Shown: positions 26,231 through 35,900 of the stretch, piece by piece
Layout: every line of letters starts with the position of its first letter
Position numbering within the stretch: the stretch's first letter is position 1
Assembly (NCBI RefSeq): GCF_014154935.1
Contig: NZ_JACEHH010000024.1
Location: 87,266-151,265 of the forward strand
From: Stieleria mannarensis
GTDB taxonomy: Bacteria > Planctomycetota > Planctomycetia > Pirellulales > Pirellulaceae
DNA length: 64,000 nucleotides
Reading direction: 5' to 3'
Made by a program: the position numbers and the translations under genes
Notes under the pieces: model-generated
The model's database searches: none
The model's input: the letters and a program-made list of their open reading frames with translations, nothing else
What the model was told of the DNA's origin: nothing

Positions 26231-27612
26231 TGCGTCTCTCCCAAGTACCGGTACAACAGGTCGCTCCAGGCATCCGTCGCACGGTATCGCAACAATTCCT
26301 CGTTCAGCGGCCGTCTCAACTCGCTGTCGGGTTTCAACGCGATCGCGTATTCTTGCGAGTTGAACGAAACCGGCAGCACTTCAATGCGATCGTTGAACTC
26401 CAACAACGCCAGGTAGTTCATCAGCGCGCGGTCATACACCACGGCGTCGGCTTTGCCGTCATCGACCGCCCGCAAGGCTTCCTCCGGCGTGGCATACACC
26501 CGAAACGCGATCCGCCGACTGCGCAAGTAATCGGCGCTGGTGCTGCCCGAGACCGTGACGACGGTGACGTGTCGCAGGTCACTCGGGTGTGCGATGCCGA
26601 TGTCCAATTGCCGAACCGTCAACGCCGACGCGACGACTCCGGTGATCAGACTGATCACCGCGATGCTGGCCAGCATCGCGATCGTCGCCAACACTCGGCC
26701 CCAAATGCTGACCGGCGCGATGCCCTTGTGCCCCAACAGCACGATGATCGACCACCACATGCCCGTCGAAACGCCTTTTCGCCGTCCCTGGCCGAACAGC
26801 GTTTCGTTGCGATCGCGTTCAAACGTCCAAAACAGCCAACCGCAAAACGCGACCACGCAAGCCATGATGATGACGAACAGGATCAAGCGAAAACTGAAAA
26901 CTTCACGGATCGACGCCAACACACTGGCCCGATGGTGCCGCGAAACGGCGATCCCCAAGCCCGTCGCGTAGTGTGGATGACAGAACTCCATCTGCCGGTG
27001 GCGCTCGGCCGTCACGCTGATCGCCGCCACCCCGGCGTCCAGGTCGCCACGTTGCAAACCTTTCAAAATTTGCTCCAGCGACAACTCGCGGAATTCGTAT
27101 TGCAGATCCAGTTCACTGCAAAGGTTCTTCCACAGCTCGATACTGATCCCGCTCCACGTCCCGTCGTCGTTCTTGATCGCAAACGGCGGACTGTGCTTGG
27201 TGCCGACGATGATCGGTGGTGCCGCTGTGTCTTGTGTGGCGTCCGGTTCGGCGTCCGGTTCGGCGAGCACTTGCAGCAGGCTGAGAAACGAACCTCCTGA
27301 AAAGAATGCGAGCACTTCGTTCTTGACGCCATACATTCGGGCTCCCCTCTCCCCCGGCTCTGCGGGGGAGAAGGGCTGGGGATGAGGGGGCCGGCGGTCT
27401 GACCTGGACACCGCAGTGGGTCCGAAAGTGGTTGGCCCACGACTCGCAGTCGCCCTCCCCTCGCTACGCTCGACCCTCCCGTACACGGGAGGGTGATTCT
27501 TGTCTTCGATGCTTGCACCAAGGGTCGGTTCAGCCGCACCGAGGGCGTTGCAACCAAGCCCGCACAGGAGCAACAGTGGAATCAAACCCAAACGTTGGAG
27601 TTTCAACATCAC
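26227..27612 (-). CDS. GluR-type channel paralogue with degenerate selectivity filter
   Basis: The 461-residue paralogue of the neighbouring GluR0-type channel has the same order: signal peptide (MMLKLQRLGLIPLLLLCGLG), split binding domain (IIVGTKHSPPFAIKNDDGTW and VVTVSGSTSADYLRSRRIAF), helix 1, pore loop and helix 2. In the pore loop, where the partner reads TVGYGD, this protein reads LLGHKGIAP (about 292-300), so the K+ filter is absent. About 95 residues between signal peptide and binding domain come from intergenic-type repeats (27349-27391 and 27457-27494) read in frame. It starts inside the last codons of the PP2C-cNMP gene (four-base overlap) and overlaps the next channel by four bases. 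It may be a non-K+ channel, a modulatory subunit, or a pure receptor. Confidence 0.85.
   Translation of the reverse strand: MMLKLQRLGLIPLLLLCGLGCNALGAAEPTLGASIEDKNHPPVYGRVERSEGRATASRGPTTFGPTAVSRSDRRPPHPQPFSPAEPGERGARMYGVKNEVLAFFSGGSFLSLLQVLAEPDAEPDATQDTAAPPIIVGTKHSPPFAIKNDDGTWSGISIELWKNLCSELDLQYEFRELSLEQILKGLQRGDLDAGVAAISVTAERHRQMEFCHPHYATGLGIAVSRHHRASVLASIREVFSFRLILFVIIMACVVAFCGWLFWTFERDRNETLFGQGRRKGVSTGMWWSIIVLLGHKGIAPVSIWGRVLATIAMLASIAVISLITGVVASALTVRQLDIGIAHPSDLRHVTVVTVSGSTSADYLRSRRIAFRVYATPEEALRAVDDGKADAVVYDRALMNYLALLEFNDRIEVLPVSFNSQEYAIALKPDSELRRPLNEELLRYRATDAWSDLLYRYLGETQ
27349..27391. repeat. Repeat within channel gene, CTCCCCC/GGGGGAG palindrome
   Basis: CTCCCCTCTCCCCCGGCTCT then GCGGGGGAGAAGGGCTGGGG: a hairpin-rich element typical of planctomycete spacer DNA. 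Here it is translated as part of the linker HPQPFSPAEPGERGA of the degenerate channel gene. Confidence 0.65.
27457..27494. repeat. GAGCGTAGCGAGGGG repeat within channel gene
   Basis: CCCCTCGCTACGCTCGACCC then a CTCCCGTACACGGGAG palindrome. The same unit occurs inverted in the non-coding gap 6731-6766. In this place it encodes the linker PPVYGRVERSEG of the degenerate channel. Confidence 0.75.
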
Positions 27613-28838
27613 AGTGGCCCCGTGTCATCCAGGTTGATCGGACGGGTTTGCAGCTCGCCGATTCGGCGTGCGAGCCGCCGGGCGAGGTTTCGCAGCACCA
27701 CGTTGCCCAGCCGAGGCAGGCGGCGGGTCAGCTTGCCAAATTCCCGTCGACCGACCAGCAACACGCGAGACGGTTCGATGGCGACCAGCGATGCGGTGGA
27801 TCCAATTTCCGTCAACAGCGACGCTTCGCCGAAACAGTCGCCGGGGGCAAGCTCGCCTTCGATCACATCCTCGTCGATCACACGAAAGCGACCGTCCAGC
27901 ACGATGTACATGCCCGGCAGGCCGGATTCCATCGCAACCAATTCCTTGCCGGCCGCACACTGAATGATCTTGGTGATCGCAACCAGATGCATCAACCGAC
28001 GGACGGACAGTTTTTCGCACAAGAAGATACGTTTCAGGCAATCGATCTTCTTTTGAACGTCCGCGGCCGGATGGTCTGTCGCGTCGCCCTGGACTTCGAC
28101 GACGATCGCGGTGATGTTGTCGGCCCCGCCGGATTGCTTGGCAAAATCGACCAGCGTATCGGGTTGTTGGATGATGTCCGGTTTAGACATCATCTTGGCG
28201 ACACAGGAACTGCTGCCGAAATAGTTGCTCAGTCCGTCGGAGCACAGCAGCAGCCGATCGCCGGGGATCAGATCGAACAGCAGCGTGTCGACGTCCACGT
28301 ATTCGTGAGGACCGATGCTGCGGGTCAGTACGTGGCGGTACCGGCTGTCGTTGGCTTCGTCCCGCGTCAGGTCGCCGGAAAGAAACAGTTCGTTGGCCAA
28401 CGTGTGGTCGCTGCTCAGTTGGTGGACTTCGGCTTGACGCAACAGGTACAGCCGCGAATCGCCCACGTGGGCCATGACGCCCTTGTTTTCGACCACGACC
28501 AACAGGGTCAGTGTGGTACCCATCCCGGCAAAATCGGGCGTCGATCGGGCGAGCTGATTGAGTCCCTGGCTGGCTTGCTGGACGGCCTCCTCGACCACCT
28601 TCAGCACTCGGAACACCCCATCGGGCGACTCGCCGGCCGATTGGATCAGGTCGCGGTTCTTGGCCAGATGCTCCGATGCGAATTCGATCGCCCGCTCGGC
28701 GGCGACTTCACCGGCGGCGTGTCCTCCCATCCCGTCACAGACGACGTACAGCCCCAAACTCTCGTCGATCAGATACTGATCCTCGTTCCCATCGCGTTTC
28801 AGTCCCTTGTCACTGATTGCGGTTGCGACGATCACCAT
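27609..28838 (-). CDS. PP2C phosphatase with C-terminal cyclic-nucleotide-binding-like domain
   Basis: A 409-residue two-domain protein. Residues 1-245 are a PP2C phosphatase: RDGNEDQY, VVCDGMGGHAAGE, MGTTLTLL, HVGDSRLYLL, LLCSDGLSNYF and SGGADNITAIVVE, all metal-binding aspartates kept. Residues about 285-395 match a cNMP-binding domain (CAAGKELVAMESGLPGMYIVLDG, PGDCFGEASLL), but the Arg that normally binds the cyclic phosphate is replaced (GSTASLVA), so the ligand may differ. ATG 28838 is preferred because the PP2C fold starts there; the longer frame has no support. Its stop overlaps the first channel gene by four bases, making it the leader of the channel/Mg2+ transporter operon and a likely regulator of it. 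Confidence 0.88.
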   Translation of the reverse strand: MVIVATAISDKGLKRDGNEDQYLIDESLGLYVVCDGMGGHAAGEVAAERAIEFASEHLAKNRDLIQSAGESPDGVFRVLKVVEEAVQQASQGLNQLARSTPDFAGMGTTLTLLVVVENKGVMAHVGDSRLYLLRQAEVHQLSSDHTLANELFLSGDLTRDEANDSRYRHVLTRSIGPHEYVDVDTLLFDLIPGDRLLLCSDGLSNYFGSSSCVAKMMSKPDIIQQPDTLVDFAKQSGGADNITAIVVEVQGDATDHPAADVQKKIDCLKRIFLCEKLSVRRLMHLVAITKIIQCAAGKELVAMESGLPGMYIVLDGRFRVIDEDVIEGELAPGDCFGEASLLTEIGSTASLVAIEPSRVLLVGRREFGKLTRRLPRLGNVVLRNLARRLARRIGELQTRPINLDDTGPL

Positions 28839-29020
28839 CGGAACAGACTCGAAGCCGAAAACGGAGTGGAGGAGCCCTTCCACTATAGCGGGTCGGAAAA
28901 CCCCGAGACAGCACGGGGCGATGGCCCGGGACGAAACAGCAATCAAGGATTCAACAATGGCAACAGTGCACCAGTCGACTACCGCGACTCATTTCGCGTC
29001 GTTGACGATGCCTTCGAAAC

Positions 29021-29133
29021 GTCGCCGTGTTCTCCGAACTCGGCGAGCGCAAAAAGTCGCCGTGTTCTCCGAACTCGGCGAGCGCGAAACAGCAAACCCT
29101 TGTCCCGCGCCGACCTCGGAGAGGACGGCGACT
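29021..29133. repeat. Tandem and inverted GTCGCCGTGTTCTCCG repeats
   Basis: Two direct copies of a 30-base unit starting GTCGCCGTGTTCTCCGAAC (29021-29050, 29056-29085) are followed by an imperfect inverted copy (29109-29133). A related element with perfect 22-base arms is at 63902-63981. They fill the gap 28839-29169 between the PP2C-cNMP gene and the mechanosensitive channel gene, which otherwise has no gene. Confidence 0.8.
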
Positions 29134-29169
29134 GTCGATCCCAAGTGAAAACCAAGCTGCCGCGACACT

Positions 29170-32100
29170 CTAGGCCGCTTCGCTGATCGATTGGGACTGC
29201 GGTCGCTCGCCATCGAGCCCCAACGCGACGGCCGCCGGCATCGAGCGGATGTGCAGGTCGCGTTGGGGGAATGCGACCTCGATTCCCGCCTGACGGAATG
29301 CCTGGTCGATTTCCGTGTGCAGTTGGTGAATCACCTCCAGCCGATTGTCCAGCGTCGGCAGATACGTTCGCAGCGACAGGTTCAGCGCGTTGTCGCCGAA
29401 CCCTTCGAACGTGGCCACCGATGGCGGATCGTCCAGAATCAGCGGGTGATCGTTGGCCGCTTTCAGCAGGATCTCACGTGCCTGTTCGGTATCACTGCCA
29501 TAGGCCAGACCGACATTGATCACGATCCGATTGATCTTGTCCGACAGGGTCCAATTGAGCAATCGTCCGGTGATGAATTCCTTGTTCGGGACCACGTATT
29601 CCTTGCGGTCCCAGTTGGTGATCGACGTGGCCCGGATGCGGATCCTGGAAACCACGCCGGTCACGTCATCGACCGTCACCACATCGCCGACGCGGATCGG
29701 GCGCTCGAGCAAGATGATCAGCCCGGCCACGAAGTTCGCAAACATCTCCTGCAACCCGAACGCCAAGCCGAAGGTCAACGCCGTCGCCAACCACTGGATC
29801 TGCGACCACTGCAATCCGATCGTCGAACACGTGGCGATCGTTCCGGCCAGCACGATCGCATAACTGACCAACGTCGTGATGGCGTAACGGACCGATGCAT
29901 CGACCGGTAATTGTTGCAGCACCGAGATCTCCAACAACCCCGGCCCGTTCTTGGCCAACACGAAGGTGACGAACGCAATCAACAGCGCCAATGCCAGGTC
30001 CGAGGCGGTGACGACATCGGAGCGCTGGCCCGTCGGTGCGGTCGATCCGGCAGCGTCGGCCGAGGCATCGACACCGGGAACCATGCCGGCCGCCGCGGTC
30101 GTTTCGGCCGCTGAGGCCGCGGCGACCGTTGCTGTCGTTGATCCGCCCCACAATTCGTATTTGTCCAACATCCCCAGCGCCGGCAACACTTGCACCCAAA
30201 TGCACCACAGGCCGATCACCGACCCGGCGACCAATGCAGAATTGACCAGTCGTTTGGATTGCAGACTTTGTGCGGTGATGTCGTTTTCGGGAGTCGACGT
30301 GACGATGCCCGCAACCGATTGCCGGCCGTCATCTTCGCTGCCGGCCGTGCCCGCCGCTGCGGCAGCCGCTGCGGCCCGCTGCCGCGATTGGGCGATGCTG
30401 AGCGATCGTCGACGCAGCAGCAACATCCGCAACAACATCGATCGCAGCACAAGCAGGCTGGAGACGAACAGGGCGGTGGCAAAGACGCGCCAGAACAGGA
30501 CTTCGGCCGTGTAGTAATAGCCCAGCGTCGCCAGCAACCCCAGCGTCAGCGGCACGCTCGCCGCCGCGATGCACCAGACGTATCGCAGCCGGCTGGCCCA
30601 TTCGGACGTGTGCGTCGCCAGGTAGTCACGCAGCATGCCGGCGGGGCTGAGCACACGGTACAAGGACACCGCCAGCACGATCATACCCGCGATGTACGCC
30701 ACCCGCTCGACCGAATTGCGGCCGTGGGACGCATCGGTCACCGAAAGCATGCCCGTGACGAAGACGATCGGCAATGCGATCGCCAGCAGTTGGCGCAGTT
30801 CACGTCGCACCGTCGTCGTCACGCTGCGGTTCCAGCGGAAATGGTTTTCCGCCAACCCTTGCGGTCGGCAAATCTGACGCAAACATTCCAGGGCCAGCCA
30901 GATCACGGCCACCGAGGTCATGCCGCGCGAAACGCCTTTGAGGAACAGGTCATCGGCGTGAGAGACACTCAGCCGCCAGGCGAAAAAGGCGAACAGCAGC
31001 GGGCCGGTCGCGGAAACAATGATCGACAACGTCAGCGTCAACAGGGTCGGAACCATCGTTTGGCAATTGGCCTTCATCGCCACCGCACCGGCATCCTTGA
31101 TCCGGTCCCGCATGCGTTTACGCCGCAGCATCAACAGCCCGCACGCGGCGGCGGCCAACAGGTACACGGGGAAACGGTTGCGGGCATCCCGGATCAGGTG
31201 CGCGCCCAGTCCCACCCAGGCTTCGGCATCCAGCAGTCGCTTGTCGGTCGTTTCGACCGAAAAATCGTCGCTCAAAAAGCGTGCGCTGCGGATCCACAAC
31301 ACCCGCTCGTCGATGTAGTTTTCGTATTCGGCGGTCAACGCGATGATCTGGCGGTCTTCAAAGTCCAATTCCACCAGCGCGTCGAAATACTGGTTGCTGG
31401 TGCGGATCAACGCATCGAGATACTCTTGCTTTCGCGCCAGCAGTTCTTGGGCGGCCGACCGCAGCACTGCGGTATCGCGACCGTTGGTCGACTGCTGGAT
31501 CATCTCCGCGATGCAGGCTTCGGTGTCCGCGATCGCTTGCCGCTGATCGTCGTATTCGAACAACTCGTATTGGGCATCGTTGATCAACGTTTGGCGGTCG
31601 GCGACGTCGATCTTGCGCTGCCTGACGTCGGGCAGGGTGGACCGTTGTTTTCGAAGCAGCGCACCCACCGAACTGGTCAGCCCCACCAGGTCGACTTTGT
31701 TTTTGGTCGTCTTGAATTGCTTGGCGAGCTTCTCGTGGGCCTCGGTCGCCGCCTTCAATTCCTGCTCGGCCGTCGCCAGCGAATCGGCGACCCGTTTGGC
31801 GCTTTCGGCCAAGGCTTGGTTCTGCTCGGCAAACGCTCGCAACGAGGGGGCCGCGGCGATCGCTTCCAGCTTGGCTTTGCGGACCGATTCGGCCGCGGCG
31901 ATCTCCCGAGCCTGTTTGATCCGCTGCCCCAACGCCTCCAGGCTCTTTTCGGTGAACATCACCTGCTTGGCCGCCAGGTCGGATCGCAGCTGGACCATGC
32001 CCAGCGCTTCTTCGGCGTCGTATTTGGCCAGTTCCGCTTCCAGCGTCGGGCCTTCGGCTTCGAGCAAACGTTGACTGGTCTCGCCGCGCACCTGTCGGGC

Positions 32101-32703
32101 GGTGGTCAACGCCGTGGTTTCGCCGGAGCTGTCGGGGACGCGGTTTTGCCGGCCCTCTTCCAGCTTTTGTTGCAACGCCACCAGTTGCGATCGAATCTCC
32201 TTGCGACGCTGAGAACGCGTCTGGGATTCGGATTCGGCTGCCAAGCGATTTTGTTTCTGTGTCGCCAGCTGTAACTCCAGCTGTGCCAACTGTTGTTCCA
32301 ATTCGACCAGCTTCAATTGGGGGTCGATGACCGGCTGTTTGGTTTTTAATTCCTCCAGTTTGCCGCGAAGACGTTCGGCCCGGGTGCCGGCCGATTCCGC
32401 TTCGGCCGCCAACTCTTCACGCTGTCGGTTCAGCTCTGCGGCGGCCTTTAGATCCGCCAGCGCCGCTCGGTACAATTCCGACACGGCGGTGCGGGCCTCG
32501 GGCGCGAGTGACGCATCCTGGTCCGCCGCCTGCAGCCGTTGGTTGATCTGGTCGACCGTCAGCGCGGCGGGCTGTGGTGCCGGTTCGGCCGCCGCCTGGC
32601 CGACCATGTCGCCCTCGATTCCGAACACACCTGGCGGTGTGGTCAGCCCCCAGGCGAGGATCAAGGCGGCAACGATCCGAGGGTTGATCGACTGATTGAA
32701 CAA
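29170..32703 (-). CDS. MscK/KefA-type mechanosensitive channel, paralogue A
   Basis: A large inner-membrane channel that opens under membrane tension to release solutes. After the signal peptide (FNQSINPRIVAALILAWGLT) comes a periplasmic coiled-coil region of about 450 residues rich in Glu, Gln, Lys and Ala, then about eight membrane helices from residue 510, and a C-terminal MscS core with pore helix GLAFGLQEMFANFVAGLII (near 980), GDVVTVDDVTGVVSRIRIRAT and AFPQRDLHI. The TTG at 32703 is preferred: AGGAGG lies six bases before it and the signal peptide follows at once. ATGs at 32829 and 32892 would add an odd N-terminus overlapping the divergent paralogue's leader. A long Ala/Thr-rich loop near residues 885-925 is unusual. 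Confidence 0.88.
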   Translation of the reverse strand: MFNQSINPRIVAALILAWGLTTPPGVFGIEGDMVGQAAAEPAPQPAALTVDQINQRLQAADQDASLAPEARTAVSELYRAALADLKAAAELNRQREELAAEAESAGTRAERLRGKLEELKTKQPVIDPQLKLVELEQQLAQLELQLATQKQNRLAAESESQTRSQRRKEIRSQLVALQQKLEEGRQNRVPDSSGETTALTTARQVRGETSQRLLEAEGPTLEAELAKYDAEEALGMVQLRSDLAAKQVMFTEKSLEALGQRIKQAREIAAAESVRKAKLEAIAAAPSLRAFAEQNQALAESAKRVADSLATAEQELKAATEAHEKLAKQFKTTKNKVDLVGLTSSVGALLRKQRSTLPDVRQRKIDVADRQTLINDAQYELFEYDDQRQAIADTEACIAEMIQQSTNGRDTAVLRSAAQELLARKQEYLDALIRTSNQYFDALVELDFEDRQIIALTAEYENYIDERVLWIRSARFLSDDFSVETTDKRLLDAEAWVGLGAHLIRDARNRFPVYLLAAAACGLLMLRRKRMRDRIKDAGAVAMKANCQTMVPTLLTLTLSIIVSATGPLLFAFFAWRLSVSHADDLFLKGVSRGMTSVAVIWLALECLRQICRPQGLAENHFRWNRSVTTTVRRELRQLLAIALPIVFVTGMLSVTDASHGRNSVERVAYIAGMIVLAVSLYRVLSPAGMLRDYLATHTSEWASRLRYVWCIAAASVPLTLGLLATLGYYYTAEVLFWRVFATALFVSSLLVLRSMLLRMLLLRRRSLSIAQSRQRAAAAAAAAGTAGSEDDGRQSVAGIVTSTPENDITAQSLQSKRLVNSALVAGSVIGLWCIWVQVLPALGMLDKYELWGGSTTATVAAASAAETTAAAGMVPGVDASADAAGSTAPTGQRSDVVTASDLALALLIAFVTFVLAKNGPGLLEISVLQQLPVDASVRYAITTLVSYAIVLAGTIATCSTIGLQWSQIQWLATALTFGLAFGLQEMFANFVAGLIILLERPIRVGDVVTVDDVTGVVSRIRIRATSITNWDRKEYVVPNKEFITGRLLNWTLSDKINRIVINVGLAYGSDTEQAREILLKAANDHPLILDDPPSVATFEGFGDNALNLSLRTYLPTLDNRLEVIHQLHTEIDQAFRQAGIEVAFPQRDLHIRSMPAAVALGLDGERPQSQSISEAA

Positions 32704-32929
32704 AGCAGGCCTCCTGCCTGAAACGTGACTCCGTAGGGGTGCGGCGGCCGGTCCGATCCGCCAATTCGACACTACGTCAGGGAGGCAGAATGCGGCAAGT
32801 CGATTTCGACGTGAAACTTCAAAAGTCATCGTCCGTTCAATGGCACACTTCGAATTCTCGCCTGTCTCGCTATCATGCGTTTCAAGTTCCAAGTTTCAAG
32901 TTTCAAGCGATAACGTTCCGTTGACCGAT

Positions 32930-35900
32930 ATGCCATTTCCGCTGTCCGCCGTTCGCCTGCTTTGCTTGCAATGCTTTGTCGTCCTCGCGGTGTCGCTGGC
33001 TTGCTTGACCGGGCACGCCCAGGAGACGCCGCCGGCTGTTTCGCCCGCTGTTTCGCCCGCTGTCCCGATCGTCGGGGCCAACGGCCCCACGGTCGATTCG
33101 ATCGATGCGGAACTGGCGGCGTTGGAATTGAAATCGGATCTGGATGCGGCGACCAAGACGCGGCTGGTCGCGCTGTTGCAGCAAGCCAAAACGACGCTGC
33201 AGCAGGGGCAGACCTACGAGGAGTTGGCGAATCAATACTCGCAGATGATCGGCAGCGTGGCGGCCCGCCAGGCGGAGATTCAAGCTCAATTGGACGCTCA
33301 GGCGGGAAAGGAACCCGCGATCGCCGAAGACCTGACGCTGGCCGACGCGACCCAGAGCTTGGCCACGCTGAAAGCTGAATTGGCGGCCGCTTCCAAACAG
33401 GTGACGGATCTGACCGCCGAGTCGGCGCGGCGGCGAACCAGGCTGGGCGAAATCCCGGGCTTGCTGACCAGTGCCGAAAAAGAGCGTGCCGACGTCGCCG
33501 CCCAACAGGCTCAGCCCGCCCCGGTCAACGAATCGGCGATCGAGTCCCAGACGCGCAAGACGTTGCTGGCGGCGCGCGGCGAAGAATTGGCCGCGCGCAT
33601 CGAGGCACTCGAGAACGAACAGGCGGCCTACACCGCGACCGTGGATTTGTTGCCGTTGGAGCGGAAACTGGCCGAGGCGAACGTTGCACGACTGCGCCGC
33701 CAAACCGAGTTGCTGCAGGAAGCGGTTTTGGCGATGCAAAAGCAGCAGGTGCAGGAGACGGCGGATGATCTCAAGCAAAACGTCGCTTCGGTCCCGAAGA
33801 GTTTACGAACGTTGGCCGAACGCAATGTCGAACTCGCCGAGTTGCAAAAGCAGCTCATCGAACAGGCGGCGACGACCCAGCAGAACTTGGCGGGCGTGCA
33901 ATCCGCAGTGGATGAAGTCAAAGCGGATGCCAAATCGTCCAAGGAGAGAATCGATGCGATCGGATTGACCGACGCCTTGGGTGTGATCCTTCGTCAGCAG
34001 AGGGAAGAAGCAAAAGCACTGCGAAACAAGTTCCGCCCCCGCGACGATCTGAACAAAAAGGTCGAAGAGTACCAGCTCAGCACCTTCAAGATGGAAGACG
34101 AACTGGCGGACATCAACCAATGGCTCGACCAACGCGAATCGGTGCAAGTCGATTGGGACAGCACCGAGATCGCGTGGGGCGATCTCGGACAAGACCAGGC
34201 GGAGTGGGTGCTCAAACGCAAACGCCGCAAACTGCTCGAAGACACGCTTCAATCACAGAATGCCGTCTTGCAGTCGATGCTGACCAGCGACACGCAACGT
34301 CGCGAATTGGTTTTGTTGATCGATGAATTCACCGCGGCCATCGATGCCAACCTATTTTGGACCAAAGACGCCCCGACCCTCTCGGTCGACGAATTGGCGG
34401 TTGCGCCGGAGTTGGTTCAGTGGGTCAGTATGCCGACGTCGTGGGCCAACGCCGTTCATCAAATGATCTTAACCGTCACGCTCCAGCCGCTCGCATCGCT
34501 GGCCATGATCTCGCTGGCCTTCGTCGTCCTGCTGGGGCGGGGGCGGGCGCGGGCCGCGGTCAAGCGGGAGGGCGAGGAGGCGACCAAGGTCAACGTCGGG
34601 TTCCTGTCGACGGTCCGTGCCATGGTGGCCACCTTTGTCGCCGCGATGGTTTGGCCGGCTTGTTTGGGAACCTTCGCGTTTCTGCTGGTCGAAACCTCGC
34701 CGGCCGATCCGTTTGTGCGCGGGTTGGGAAACGCGTTGGCGATGGCCGCGCTGTACGTTTCGTCGCGCGAACTGCTTTCGAAGGTTTGCCGTGACAAGGG
34801 AGTCGCCGAGTGCCATTTCGGATGGACCGAAAACCTGCGTCGGCATCTCCGTCGGCACTTGCGTTGGTACACCTTGGTGGGCGGGATCATCGTCCTGGCG
34901 ATGGGGGTCTTCTATGAACACCCGGATGCCGAGGTGCGAATCTTTGCGATCCGGATCATGTCGACGGCACTGTTTCTGGTGACGGCCGCTTTCCATCATC
35001 TGATGCTGCGTCAAAACAGCCCGTTGTACCGGCAACTGGTATTGGATAGCCCCAGTTCGCTGATCTATCGAATACGGAAACTGATCTGGGCCATCGCCGT
35101 GTTGGCTCCGATCCTGTTCGCATTCATGGCATTGGCCGGGTACCTGGAAACGACGTTCCAGTTGGGGCATTCGTTGCAGTCGACGTTCCTGCTGTTGGTG
35201 GTGATTGTTCTCGGTCATGGGCTGCTCTCACGTTGGTTGATGCTGCGGCGACGTGATCTGGCTCGCCGCCGGGCGATGGAGCAACGCGAGCGAAAGCTGA
35301 AAGAATTGCAGGGCAGCGAAGGGCAAGCGATCGCCGAGCAGGTCGGCATCGTGCTCGAAGAAGAGAATGCCGGCGATCTGGAGAAGTTGGACGAACAGGG
35401 ACGGCAAACGGCCGTGGTGTTTGCCTCGATCCTGGCCCTGATCGGATTCGGATTCATCTGGCAGGACCTCGTTCCCGCATTGGCCTACTTCGACGACATT
35501 TCGCTGGGAACCGTTGGGACCGGAGAGGACATCGAGTCGGTCAGCCTGTTGGATGTGATCTACAGTCTGCTGTGCATCGCGTTGATGGTTTACGCGACCG
35601 GCGTCGTCCCACGCGTCTTTGAACTGCTGGTCCGCGGCAGGACGGGACTCGATTCCGGGGCCCGCTACGCGATCTCGACACTGTTGCGATACGTGATCAT
35701 CATCGCCGGATGTATCATTGTCATGAACCTGCTGAGTGTTCCCTACAACCAACTCGGTTGGCTGTTGGCCGCCGCCTCGGTCGGTCTGGGATTCGGGTTG
35801 CAAGAAATCGTCGCCAATTTCGTCTCCGGAATCATCCTGCTGCTCGAACGCCCGGTGCGTGTCGGCGATGTTGTCACCATCGGCGACACCACCGGCATCG

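Noticed and set aside
29021..29133. CRISPR-like direct repeats
   Set aside because: Only two direct copies with a five-base spacer and one inverted copy; no spacers of regular length and no cas genes.
27432..29186. Plus-strand open frame of 584 codons across PP2C-cNMP and channel genes
   Set aside because: Runs antisense through two overlapping recognised genes and intergenic repeats; no protein-like features.
30190..32274. Long plus-strand open frame of 694 codons opposite the MscK-type gene
   Set aside because: Antisense to a clearly recognised channel; its composition (His, Gln, Arg-rich) is that of a mirror frame in GC-rich DNA and no domain is seen.
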